A stretch of DNA of 64,000 nt, taken from contig OZ246977.1 in NCBI GenBank assembly GCA_965232465.1, positions 620,001-684,000 on the forward strand, in the 5' to 3' direction. Shown here in pieces: positions 17,401-25,593 of the stretch. The translations under genes and the position numbers were made by a program. The first letter of the stretch is position 1. Each line of letters begins with the position of its first letter. The notes beneath the pieces are model-generated. The model saw only the letters and a list, made by a program, of their open reading frames with translations. It had not been told where the DNA came from and did not search any database. This stretch comes from G965232465 sp965232465 (lineage in GTDB: Bacteria > Pseudomonadota > Alphaproteobacteria > JAQWUY01).

Positions 17401-20347
17401 AGGTACTTCGGGGAAATTACAATTATTTGCTGGACGGTCGATTATCATAAATCAAGATGTAAAAATTAAAGGCGGATTGACACTAGTCGCTAATATGGAA
17501 GACAGTTTTTACGCCCTTAGCCCCAGCGTCAGCGAATGGGTTCGTAAAGACGATACAGATGCGGAAATTACTGTTGCCGATGGCAAAACAATCTCTGGCG
17601 GCGATGCAGATCTCCTCCTTATTATGGGCAAGGGACATTCCAAAGAAGCTAAACATTATGCGGGTAATATTACCCTTGGCGATGCGGATGCAAATCGTAT
17701 CAGTATTGTCAACAAAGGTAAAAAATCCAAAAGCGGTCAAGAAGGGCGTATTATTATCCGTAATGGCGGACAACTGCATGCGACAAAATCCGATGCGATT
17801 GCCGGACAAGTTACATTGGAATTACGGGCACAAGGGGGCTTAAAAAATGAATCCGATGCCAATGCGTTAAAGGTCGAAGGCAACGGCAGGTATTTGGTAT
17901 GGGCAAAATATGCCCGTTTTAATGATTTAAATGGCATTACAAATTATGATTTTTCACAATTTGACAAAAAGTACGATCCAAGCAAGGACGCCTTTAAAAA
18001 CAAAAACACCTCTGCCACATCTGGCACCATATTTACCGGCAATGGTTTTGTATATGAACAAGAAGTCCGATATAATTTGGTGCTAAGTGGTAATAAGAAT
18101 AAGGTGTATGATGGCACCGCAAATGTATTAGATATGGATAAAAGAAAAGTTTCTGTGGAATTGATCGATTATGATAATACAGGCGTATATTTCGGCACCT
18201 CTTATAATGGTAATACCCAGATCCCCAACCATCGCAACATTAAAATGACCATCGACGATTCGAAGATGACCGCAAAATATACTGCTACGAATAAGCAAGA
18301 GAAAAGTGGTGTCCGCACTGCGTCATATATTGTCGCAAAAGGTATCGAAACCAGCAATCTTATCGATAAAAACACCAAACCTGTTTATGGGGCGGTCAGC
18401 TTGAATACAGATGCGAATGGCAAAGGTGAGGCCGTATCAGTAGGCAAAATTACCCAACGCACAGTATATATCGATACCAATGAATTGGTTGTATCCGCAC
18501 GGAAATATGATGGTACGAAAGGTGCGGTTGTTACCGTGTCCACAGATTCGAAAAAAGACGGCTTGTCCGCCCTTAGTGGTAATACAGGTGTATTAGCAAT
18601 CGATCAAGGGGCAAATGGTGCCAAGGACGATGCTAAGTTAAAATTGGTACTTACCAATGGGGCGTTTGTGCATGCGAATAAAAACGCTGGGGCGGATAAG
18701 CAACTGCAAATTGCTACAGCAGGCAATATTGTATTGCATGGGTCCAGCAAAGATAACTATGATTTAAAAGTTAAGGATGAAACTGGTGCGGTAAAAACTA
18801 TCGCCCAAAATATCAAAGTAAAAGATTTGAAGCAGACAATTAACAAACGGGCATTGATTCTCGATGCAAGTGAATTGTCGCTTGATCCCCGTGTTTATGA
18901 TGGTACAGCAAAAGCCACAGTCAAAATAGCCACTAACAAAGATGGTTTTGTTGCCCTTGATACAAGTAAAGATACAGGCAAAATTAATGGGGATACAGTT
19001 ACCTTAACTGTTGACAATAGCGGTGCGGTTGGGGCGTTTAAATTTGCCAATGCCAATGCGGGTGCCAACAAACAGGTATCGATTGATCAAAAAAGCAAAA
19101 TCACCTTATCTGGTGCCAGCAAAGATAACTATGTACTGCACTTTATCGATGCGGCAGACGACACCTCCAAAGTACTTGCCGATAGCGGAGCAGTAAAAGG
19201 TTTAACAAAAACGATTGATAAAGCAAGTCTAATTTTACGGGTATCTGATTTACAAGTAAAAACCCGTGTCTATGACCGCACCACTAACGCCCCAGTGGGT
19301 TTAAAAGCAAACAGCTTAGGTTATCAACCGCAGTTGGCTAGCGGCGATAAAGCAGAAGATGTTACCATGATCATTGCATCAGGGGCGTTTGCCTATGCCG
19401 ATAATAAAGTCGGTGACGACAAAATTGCATATTTAAATGACAAGAGTAAAATATCGCTAGGGGGACTTAAAGGGGATAATTATAAAGTGGTTATCGCCGC
19501 CAACAATGGTGATGATTTGGGTCTGACAGGGGATATAACAAAGCGGAAATTAACCCTCGATGCAAGTGAATTAAATATCGCCCCCAAGGTATATAATGGG
19601 AAGGTAGATGTGACCTTTAATTTGCGTGGTAAAGATGGATTAAAAGATGATGCTGTATTTATGGCGGATAAATCGGATGGTGATGTGTCGTTTAATATAG
19701 GTACTGGTGGGTTTGTGTTTAACAATGAGAAAGTTGGCAAAAATAAACAAATCAAGATTGGGGATAAAACCAAATTTACATTAAGCGGTGCGGATGCAGG
19801 CAATTATGAGATTACCTTAACCGATCATATGGATGTAAAAGGTTTAAAGGGTACCATTATGCTTTCCTCTAGTGATGGTGATGGCGGTAGCAGTGGTGAT
19901 AGTGGTGGGGGTGGGGGCGGTGGCGGTGCCATTGTGCTTGTCGGTGTTGGCGTAGCCGCTGTGGTAATGGGCGGCGGTGCGACAGCCGCAGCGGGTGCAG
20001 GTGCTGTTGGTACAGGTGCTGCAGGCGGTGCCAGTGGGGGATTAAGCAAACCCCTTGGCAGTGTCGACAGTATTTTTAACCAGGTGTTTTATGCCCATAT
20101 AAAAGGTATCGACATGCGGGCAATTACCCATGCACACCCAAAAACTGCAACTATATTTACACAAAACACAAAACCGATGGTACCATATAATACAAAAATA
20201 TGGGCAAAATACGACTTAACCTTGTTGGCAAACAATATCAAGGCACAGCAGGTTATTCCCTTGTGGCAATGGACCCCAGATATGTATGAAAGCATAAAAC
20301 AAATATTCGTACAACAAACCCCAAATACAACACATAAAAAGGTATAA
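14456..20347 (+). CDS. Giant secreted haemagglutinin-like exoprotein (TpsA type) with propeller and YDG repeats
   Basis: Predicted two-partner-secretion exoprotein of 1963 residues. Residues 1-37 are an extended signal peptide ending SYASA. A filamentous-haemagglutinin N-terminal (TPS) domain follows to about residue 300, with FHQPSTDSATLNRVTG and GSVFLINPNGIMI, the classical N-P-N-G-I motif. Beta-helical repeats follow. At about 555-948 come six units of the type SNDGTKIAIGAPGD...GSVYLF, an FG-GAP/integrin-like beta-propeller. At about 1215, 1348, 1479, 1603 and 1710 five YDG/MBG units start (KVYDGTANV, RKYDGTKGAV and relatives). Near 1820-1870 is a Gly-rich hydrophobic stretch, then a charged tail. 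AAGGAAGAAAG precedes the ATG. No TpsB transporter is encoded nearby. Likely an adhesin. Confidence 0.87.
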   Translation: MLHKKSVKKSVKFALKTASSLCTTGLLIAGVSYASADLPQGGSVSSGTAHIQYKGDVLHIDQASDKAVIDWHSFSVGKDNTVNFHQPSTDSATLNRVTGDVTTQIAGQINAKGSVFLINPNGIMITKDGVIDTGNFVASTLDIDNNDFLNGDFTFTKNGKNGVVDNRGSIQVQDGGFVALLGGAVKNDGIVHAHVGKVGFAGGEKIIMAFGDNDFLRVEVPTDMWNTLQDANGNKLSATIDLNGDTQAHGGFIDITVADASDILRQTISINGVIAANTVSEQNGIIAIGGGALNIGGKATITADAGTGDAGTIDITAHSVDSTGKVSATATQGKGGTIAVSLQQGANFNDGATFDVSATQGGGDISFVTGTKQASSLLGSVDFIANSTQGKGGYIDITSKSGHIGLLSGKVSASGKTQGGRVRIGGAFQGGGFDTDKSGLHQNIKDLFVNRWADNGHLYASKTTKLGNGVHIDISSTHGTGGTAIIWSDHTTDQLGSIIATGNGKGGAVEISGKQNLYTYGLHKVSIGNGELLLDPKNIILNNVNGVGLVKRIFGGDKDGGVVRRNFGKAIAVSNDGTKIAIGAPGDLVSSPDTKAGGSVYLFLMDYTTGAVTQKLRITNGTESTDDDADGDTFKFNIVTRQSFGESVALSSDGKYLAIGDDTTEKVWVLETENWSSGKATTFKEEHVLLAKGETGLNIDSDVAFGTSLAISDDGTKLAVGAPNDHGGGGTNFKGAVYLFNINTTNKTVTQRTKIRDKVGGLDLQNSDNFGFGLSMNADGTRLAVGAIGTKRGSDDDVGSVFIMDLKNWTTGTFSATQKLELQGEKQKDYFGSSVALNGDGTKLVVGAPGVETKNDDDGFLNFGAIYTYDLTWTGNPATVTASNKQKITHGTTYGGRTLDFSEGGAFGHAVAMSADATKVFVGQSGIQVNSAFDKQQGSVYVFNTLNQAINYKNMLNAGTNITLLASNDITINAVLDTSTDTGTSGKLQLFAGRSIIINQDVKIKGGLTLVANMEDSFYALSPSVSEWVRKDDTDAEITVADGKTISGGDADLLLIMGKGHSKEAKHYAGNITLGDADANRISIVNKGKKSKSGQEGRIIIRNGGQLHATKSDAIAGQVTLELRAQGGLKNESDANALKVEGNGRYLVWAKYARFNDLNGITNYDFSQFDKKYDPSKDAFKNKNTSATSGTIFTGNGFVYEQEVRYNLVLSGNKNKVYDGTANVLDMDKRKVSVELIDYDNTGVYFGTSYNGNTQIPNHRNIKMTIDDSKMTAKYTATNKQEKSGVRTASYIVAKGIETSNLIDKNTKPVYGAVSLNTDANGKGEAVSVGKITQRTVYIDTNELVVSARKYDGTKGAVVTVSTDSKKDGLSALSGNTGVLAIDQGANGAKDDAKLKLVLTNGAFVHANKNAGADKQLQIATAGNIVLHGSSKDNYDLKVKDETGAVKTIAQNIKVKDLKQTINKRALILDASELSLDPRVYDGTAKATVKIATNKDGFVALDTSKDTGKINGDTVTLTVDNSGAVGAFKFANANAGANKQVSIDQKSKITLSGASKDNYVLHFIDAADDTSKVLADSGAVKGLTKTIDKASLILRVSDLQVKTRVYDRTTNAPVGLKANSLGYQPQLASGDKAEDVTMIIASGAFAYADNKVGDDKIAYLNDKSKISLGGLKGDNYKVVIAANNGDDLGLTGDITKRKLTLDASELNIAPKVYNGKVDVTFNLRGKDGLKDDAVFMADKSDGDVSFNIGTGGFVFNNEKVGKNKQIKIGDKTKFTLSGADAGNYEITLTDHMDVKGLKGTIMLSSSDGDGGSSGDSGGGGGGGGAIVLVGVGVAAVVMGGGATAAAGAGAVGTGAAGGASGGLSKPLGSVDSIFNQVFYAHIKGIDMRAITHAHPKTATIFTQNTKPMVPYNTKIWAKYDLTLLANNIKAQQVIPLWQWTPDMYESIKQIFVQQTPNTTHKKV

Positions 20348-20388
20348 TTTTGACTGTTTAGAGTAATTGTAAATTGCCTAATAATAAC

Positions 20389-20420
20389 ATCAAAAAAGCC
20401 CCCATAATGGGGGCTTTTTT
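20389..20420. terminator. Bidirectional terminator between exoprotein gene and groEL
   Basis: AAAAAAGCCCCCAT and its complement ATGGGGGCTTTTTT form a strong GC-rich stem flanked by A and T runs. It can stop transcription of both converging genes. Confidence 0.9.
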
Positions 20421-20448
20421 CTGTTCAGAATTGAATTGTTATGCGGAT

Positions 20449-22089
20449 TTACATCATACCTGGCATACCGCCCATACCCCCACCTGCGGGCATAGCCGGT
20501 GCTGTTGAATCAGCGGGCTCATCGGCAACCATAGCCTCGGTCGTAATCAACAAACCGGCAACAGATGCCGCGTCTTGGATGGCACAGCGTACGATCTTTG
20601 TGGGGTCAATAATACCAGCGGATACAAGATTTGTATAATTCCCATTTTGGGCATCATATCCCCAGTTGGTATCATCGGATTCCAACATTTTACCGACAAT
20701 AATCACCCCATCAACGCCCGCATTATCACAAATTTGACGGGTTGGGGCAGCCAAAGCTTTTTTCACAATGTCCACACCCACCTGTTGGTCGTGGTTGGCA
20801 ACAGATACACTATCCAAGGCTTTCGATGCATACAGAAACGCCGATCCACCGCCCGGCACAACGCCTTCTTGCACAGCGGCACGGGTTGCGTGCATGGCAT
20901 CATCAACACGGTCTTTGCGTTCTTTTACTTCAACTTCTGTGCTACCACCCACTTTGATAACGGCAACACCGCCGGCTAATTTTGCCAACCGCTCTTGCAA
21001 TTTTTCTTTGTCATATTCAGAAGTGGTGGTTTCAATATTGGCGTTAATTTGTGCAATTCGCCCTTGAATCGCATCTTTTGCCCCGATACCATCAACAATT
21101 GTCGTATTGTCTTTGTTCACAGTCACCCGTTTCGCAGACCCCAACATATCAGAGGTTACATTTTCCAATTTGATACCCACTTCTTCGCTGATCACTGTAC
21201 CGCCGGTCAGAACCGCAATATCTTCAATCATTGCTTTACGACGGTCACCAAACCCAGGGGCTTTCACCGCACATACTTTTAATCCACCTCGTAATTTATT
21301 TACAACCAATGCGGCCAATGCTTCGCCTTCGATGTCTTCGGCAATAATAAGCAACGGTTTACCAGATTGTGCCACTTGTTCCAATACAGGTACCAGTGGT
21401 TGCAATGTGGAAATTTTTGCATCGTGTACCAAAATTAATGGGTTTTCCATATCGCACAGCATTTTTTCTGTGTTCGTCGCAAAGTATGGGGACAAATACC
21501 CACGGTCAAATTCCATACCTTCGACAACGCTCAGCTCTGTTTCCAAACCAGACGCTTCTTCGACGGTAATAACGCCATTGTTGCCCACTTTTTCCATGGC
21601 TTCGGCAATCATGTTGCCCACTTCTTTTTCCCCATTTGCAGAAATCGTCCCCACTTGCGATACTTCTTCGCTGGTGGAAATGGGGCTGGACGCATTTTCA
21701 ATATGGTGTACCACTTCTGATACGGCTAAATCGATACCCCGTTTTAAATCCATAGGATTTAAGCCTGCGGCAACGGATTTTAAACCTTCTTGTACGATTG
21801 CTTGGGCAAGTACAGTGGCGGTTGTTGTGCCATCACCCGCCAAATCGTTTTGCTTTGATGCCACTTCGCGCACCATTTGTGCACCCATATTTTCAAATTT
21901 ATCAGACAGCTCAATTTCCTTGGCAACGGTTACACCGTCTTTGGTAATACGGGGGGCACCGAATGCCTTTTCAAGAATCACATTACGGCCTTTTGGACCC
22001 AATGTTACTTTTACTGCGTTTGCTAAAATGTTTACGCCTTCCGCCATTTGCGTACGGGCATCAACACCAAATTTTACATCTTTTGCCAT
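20449..22089 (-). CDS. groEL: Chaperonin GroEL (Hsp60)
   Basis: ATP-dependent folding chamber of the cytoplasm. The 546 residues start MAKDVKFGVDARTQMAEGVN. The ATP-binding motif DGTTTATVLAQAI is near residue 87, a GGGSAFLYASKAL segment near 414, and the GGM-rich tail MPAGGGMGGMPGMM closes the protein. It lies 44 bases downstream of groES and is transcribed with it from the heat-shock type promoter upstream of groES. Nothing unusual in the sequence. Confidence 0.99.
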   Translation of the reverse strand: MAKDVKFGVDARTQMAEGVNILANAVKVTLGPKGRNVILEKAFGAPRITKDGVTVAKEIELSDKFENMGAQMVREVASKQNDLAGDGTTTATVLAQAIVQEGLKSVAAGLNPMDLKRGIDLAVSEVVHHIENASSPISTSEEVSQVGTISANGEKEVGNMIAEAMEKVGNNGVITVEEASGLETELSVVEGMEFDRGYLSPYFATNTEKMLCDMENPLILVHDAKISTLQPLVPVLEQVAQSGKPLLIIAEDIEGEALAALVVNKLRGGLKVCAVKAPGFGDRRKAMIEDIAVLTGGTVISEEVGIKLENVTSDMLGSAKRVTVNKDNTTIVDGIGAKDAIQGRIAQINANIETTTSEYDKEKLQERLAKLAGGVAVIKVGGSTEVEVKERKDRVDDAMHATRAAVQEGVVPGGGSAFLYASKALDSVSVANHDQQVGVDIVKKALAAPTRQICDNAGVDGVIIVGKMLESDDTNWGYDAQNGNYTNLVSAGIIDPTKIVRCAIQDAASVAGLLITTEAMVADEPADSTAPAMPAGGGMGGMPGMM

Positions 22090-22132
22090 AACTTTATATT
22101 CCTTTCTTTAAAGTATTGCGAATATGATTTAT

Positions 22133-22423
22133 TTATCCTTCAAGGACACCGATTACATCTGATTCTTTTAAAATCGTGTATTCGTTGCCATCAATTTTAA
22201 CATCTGTGCCTGCCCATTCCGCAAACATCACCACATCCCCTTCTTTTACATCCAAGGACCGTACAGAACCATCGTCTTTAATATATCCATTACCAACGGA
22301 TAATACTTTGGCTTGTGTGGGTTTTTCCTGTGATGAATCGGGCAAGATAATACCGCCTGCGGTAACTGTTTCTTTGGCAACCCGCTCAACTAAGATACGA
22401 TCATGTAAAGGTCTGAATTTCAT
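22133..22423 (-). CDS. groES: Co-chaperonin GroES (Hsp10)
   Basis: Lid of the GroEL chamber. The 96 residues start MKFRPLHDRILVERV and include the mobile loop around ETVTAGGIILPDSSQEKP. The ATG at 22423 follows AAGGAG by seven bases. The frame stays open for 34 codons upstream, but that part is the promoter and leader. Confidence 0.98.
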   Translation of the reverse strand: MKFRPLHDRILVERVAKETVTAGGIILPDSSQEKPTQAKVLSVGNGYIKDDGSVRSLDVKEGDVVMFAEWAGTDVKIDGNEYTILKESDVIGVLEG

Positions 22424-22473
22424 TTTAATCTCCTTTTTGTTAAAAATAAACCTCGTGTTGTTGTGTACTGTAA

Positions 22474-22501
22474 ATATAAGGAGGTTTTTATCAGTTTCAA
22501 G
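22474..22501 (-). promoter_or_regulatory. Heat-shock sigma (RpoH-type) promoter of groESL
   Basis: On the minus strand CTTGAAA is followed after 13 bases by CCTTATAT, close to the RpoH consensus (CTTGAAA, then a C-rich box ending in T/A). It lies about 50 bases before the groES start. No CIRCE inverted repeat is seen, so HrcA control is not indicated. Confidence 0.7.
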
Positions 22502-22550
22502 TCTTTTTTTAATTTTTTTACACAAATCTTTTAAAATATATCATTTATAA

Positions 22551-22583
22551 AAAAACCTCTCTTATGGGAAACAAGAGAGGTTT
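22551..22583 (-). terminator. Terminator of the hup gene
   Basis: On the minus strand AAAACCTCTCTTG pairs with a downstream GAGAGGTTTTTTT, a stem followed by a T-run 30 bases after the HU stop codon. Confidence 0.85.
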
Positions 22584-22610
22584 TGTAAATGTTTAAAAGA
22601 TACCACAATT

Positions 22611-22883
22611 TTAGTTTACAGCGTCCTTTAAACCTTTACCTGCTTTAAACTTAGGTTGCTTAGAGGCTTTAATTTGAATGGCTTCACCTGTACGGGGGTT
22701 GCGACCAGTTGTTGCAGCACGCTCAGATACATAAAAAGTACCAAAACCAATCAGGCGCACTTCGTCATTTTTTGCTAATGCGGATGTAATCGTTGCAAAC
22801 ACAGCATCTATGGCTTTTGTAGCATCCACTTTTGTTTGTCCTGTAGCAGATGCAACAGCTTCAACCAATTCATTTTTATTCAT
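22611..22883 (-). CDS. hup: DNA-binding protein HU
   Basis: Small basic nucleoid protein that bends DNA as a dimer. Ninety residues, MNKNELVEAVASATG at the start, then GFGTF and the arm motif GRNPRTGEAIQIKAS, which is the family signature. Its place just after lon is standard for alphaproteobacteria (clpX-lon-hup). AGGGAAAG precedes the ATG, and it has its own terminator downstream. Confidence 0.98.
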   Translation of the reverse strand: MNKNELVEAVASATGQTKVDATKAIDAVFATITSALAKNDEVRLIGFGTFYVSERAATTGRNPRTGEAIQIKASKQPKFKAGKGLKDAVN

Positions 22884-23075
22884 TTCACTTTCCCTTCAAA
22901 AAGATTTAATTAACATAGGCGGATATTCGCCTTATATGTACCCTTAATACACTAAGGTACATCCTTTTGCCATTAAATAGGAAAATTAATGGCTTGTCAA
23001 CAAGAAAATTAAGGATTCTTTATATTTTAGTAGTTTTTTATTGATATTGGGATAAACACCCATATTCAAAAGCGA

Positions 23076-23166
23076 TGGTAACATTACCAAATCGTCTTTT
23101 GTCAATTTCAACGGCGGAGTACCGACCAGCGATGTGGTGGTGGTAACATTACCAAATCGTCTTTTG
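23076..23166. repeat. Direct repeat at the 3' end of lon
   Basis: The 26 bases TGGTAACATTACCAAATCG(TCTTTTG) occur at 23076-23101 and again at 23141-23166, 65 bp apart, with weaker similarity continuing on both sides. The inner copy encodes KDDLVMLP of Lon. The outer copy encodes the same peptide in another frame beyond the Lon stop. This is an old tandem duplication that shifted the reading frame of the Lon tail. Confidence 0.85.
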
Positions 23167-25573
23167 CCCAATCCACAGCGGTCAATGGTTCGGTCAAGGC
23201 GATATCCAATACTTGTGCCACATCTTTAACCGCTATGATGTCCAATTGGTCTTTTATAGTTTTTGGAATTTCTTGTAAGTCTTTTTCGTTTTCCTTGGGA
23301 ATAAGTACGATTTTAATACCCGCCCGTAAAGCCGCCAACAATTTTTCTTTTAACCCCCCAATCGGTAAAATTTTGCCATGTAAGGTTACTTCGCCGGTCA
23401 TGGCAACATAGCGATTAACAGGATTTTGTGTTAATGCGGACACCATTGCCGTTACCATGGCAATTCCCGCCGATGGACCGTCCTTGGGCGTTGCCCCTTC
23501 GGGTACATGGATATGAATATCACGTTTTTCATATACACCCTTTAAGATACCAAGTTCCGATGCTTTGGACCGTACATAAGTTTCTGCGGCTGAAATAGAT
23601 TCCTGCATAACTGTGCCCAATTTACCAGTTTTTTGGATTTTGCCCTTGCCATGGACAAGCACCGATTCAATATGTAATATATCACCGCCAACAGATGTCC
23701 ATGCCAACCCTGTAACCACACCAACCATATTTTCGTCGATAATTTGCCCATAAGAAAATTTTTCAACCCCCAAGTATTTACGTACTGTGTTAACGGTTAT
23801 ATGCACAGATTTTTTACTTTTTTTACTTTTTGTGCTTTTTGTGCTTTTTGTGCTTTTTTTAGTATCTTTTTCCAATAAAATAGATTTTAAGGCTTTTCGG
23901 CATAAGCGTTGTAATGCCCGTTCCAAATTTCGCACCCCCGATTCACGGGTGTAACGGCGGATAACATATAATAATGCATCGTCTTTAAACGATACTTCGT
24001 TATCTTTTAAGCCAATATCTTTTAATGCCCGTCCCAACAAATGTTGCTTTGCAATTTGGACTTTTTCATCTTCTGTGTATCCCGCAATGGAAATTATTTC
24101 CATACGGTCACGCAAGGCAATCGGCATATCATACGAATTTGCAGTGGTAATAAACATGACATCAGACAAATCATAATCGACTTCCATATAGTGGTCGGAA
24201 AATGTGCTGTTTTGTGCGGGGTCCAATACTTCTAATAACGCAGATGCGGGATCGCCCCGATGATCCATACCCATTTTGTCGATTTCATCTAATAAAAATA
24301 ATGGATTCGATTTCCCAACTTTTTTCATACCTTGGATAATACGCCCTGGTAACGCCCCCACATAGGTACGGCGGTGTCCCCGAATTTCTGATTCATCACG
24401 TACGCCACCCAGACTCATACGGACATATTGCCGTCCACATGCCCGGGCAATGGATTTTGCCAGTGATGTTTTTCCCACACCTGGGGGACCCACCAAACAT
24501 AAAATAGGTCCTTTGACCTTTTTGGTACGAATCCCTACCGCTAATGTTTCCAGTATGCGTTCTTTGACTTTTTCCAACCCAAAGTGGTCTTCGTCTAATA
24601 TTTTTTCTGCTTTGGTCAGATTGGTATTCATTCTTGTACGGGTTTTCCATGGTACATCCAACAGCCAATCAATATATATGCGAATAACCGAGCTTTCCGC
24701 CGATATAGGGGGCATGTTTTTTAATTTTTTCAATTCCTCACGGACTTTTTCTTTTATGGGGGCGGGCATACGGCTGGCGTCAATTTTTTGTTTGTACTGT
24801 TCGATTTCAGATACCACATCATCGCCCAGCTCTTTGCCAATTGCCTTAATTTTTTCATTTAGGTAATATTCCCGTTGGTTTTGTTCCATTTGTTCTTTGA
24901 CCCGTTCATTGACATCTTTTTCCAATTTTTGAATATCAATTTTTTCCACAAAGTATACAAACAGAGTCTTTAATCGTTCAAAAATGTTAGTATTTTCGAG
25001 AATTTCTTGTTTTTGTGCAACGGACATCGTCACATGGGGAATTATGGTGTACATCAATTGTGTGGGGTCTTCAATTGCTTTGATGGAATGTAACACATCT
25101 TGGGATATTTTTGCCCCCCCATTGACATATTCTTCGAATTTTTCAATGAGTGGGGGTACCATCAATTTTGCATCTTGCAGGGTGGCATCGTCGTCCATAT
25201 CCTCCACATTCGAAACAGTGGCATAATAGGTATCTTCCACATCGGACATAATCTTTATAACAACCCGTCTTTCGCCTTCAACCAATACTTTGACAGTGCC
25301 ATCTGGTAATTTTAGCATCTGTTTTACCACTGCAACCACCCCGATGGGATATAAATCATCGGCTTCTGGCGTTTCAATCTTGGGGTCTTTTTGCGTTAAT
25401 AGCAGGACTTTTTGTTCCTTACGCATCACCACTTCCAGTGCTTTAATGGAGCGTTCCCGTCCTACAAATAGCGATGCTATCATTTTGGGAAATACGACTA
25501 TATCGCGCAATGGAATGACAGGGTATGAGGCAATGTTACCTTCACCATATGACATATCTGATGTGTTTTTCAT
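23108..25573 (-). CDS. lon: ATP-dependent protease Lon
   Basis: Cytoplasmic AAA+ serine protease degrading damaged and regulatory proteins. It has an N-terminal LON substrate domain (YPVIPLRDIVVFPKMIASLF), Walker A GPPGVGKTS, Walker B PLFLLDEIDKM, and the protease Ser-Lys dyad with Ser in KDGPSAGIAM and Lys in GGLKEKLLAALRAG. Two oddities are visible. A Lys/Ser/Thr-rich linker (KKSTKSTKSTKSKKSKKS) between the AAA lid and the protease domain is encoded by a 9-bp tandem repeat. The last residues (PPPHRWSVLRR) arise from a duplicated, frame-shifted 3' end. Total 821 residues, catalytic parts intact. Confidence 0.98.
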   Translation of the reverse strand: MKNTSDMSYGEGNIASYPVIPLRDIVVFPKMIASLFVGRERSIKALEVVMRKEQKVLLLTQKDPKIETPEADDLYPIGVVAVVKQMLKLPDGTVKVLVEGERRVVIKIMSDVEDTYYATVSNVEDMDDDATLQDAKLMVPPLIEKFEEYVNGGAKISQDVLHSIKAIEDPTQLMYTIIPHVTMSVAQKQEILENTNIFERLKTLFVYFVEKIDIQKLEKDVNERVKEQMEQNQREYYLNEKIKAIGKELGDDVVSEIEQYKQKIDASRMPAPIKEKVREELKKLKNMPPISAESSVIRIYIDWLLDVPWKTRTRMNTNLTKAEKILDEDHFGLEKVKERILETLAVGIRTKKVKGPILCLVGPPGVGKTSLAKSIARACGRQYVRMSLGGVRDESEIRGHRRTYVGALPGRIIQGMKKVGKSNPLFLLDEIDKMGMDHRGDPASALLEVLDPAQNSTFSDHYMEVDYDLSDVMFITTANSYDMPIALRDRMEIISIAGYTEDEKVQIAKQHLLGRALKDIGLKDNEVSFKDDALLYVIRRYTRESGVRNLERALQRLCRKALKSILLEKDTKKSTKSTKSTKSKKSKKSVHITVNTVRKYLGVEKFSYGQIIDENMVGVVTGLAWTSVGGDILHIESVLVHGKGKIQKTGKLGTVMQESISAAETYVRSKASELGILKGVYEKRDIHIHVPEGATPKDGPSAGIAMVTAMVSALTQNPVNRYVAMTGEVTLHGKILPIGGLKEKLLAALRAGIKIVLIPKENEKDLQEIPKTIKDQLDIIAVKDVAQVLDIALTEPLTAVDWAKDDLVMLPPPHRWSVLRR
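23807..23861. repeat. 9-bp tandem repeat inside lon
   Basis: CTTTTTGTG is present in three perfect copies (23826-23834, 23835-23843, 23844-23852) with degenerate copies on either side. Unit length is a multiple of three, so copy-number change would lengthen or shorten the Lys/Ser/Thr linker of Lon without a frameshift. Confidence 0.85.
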
Positions 25574-25593
25574 ATTAATCCTTTTTTATATTT

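Noticed and set aside
22986..23171. A separate 61-residue gene downstream of lon
   Set aside because: Its first part is the lon 3' end in another frame and the rest is the displaced Lon tail. No ribosome site is seen.
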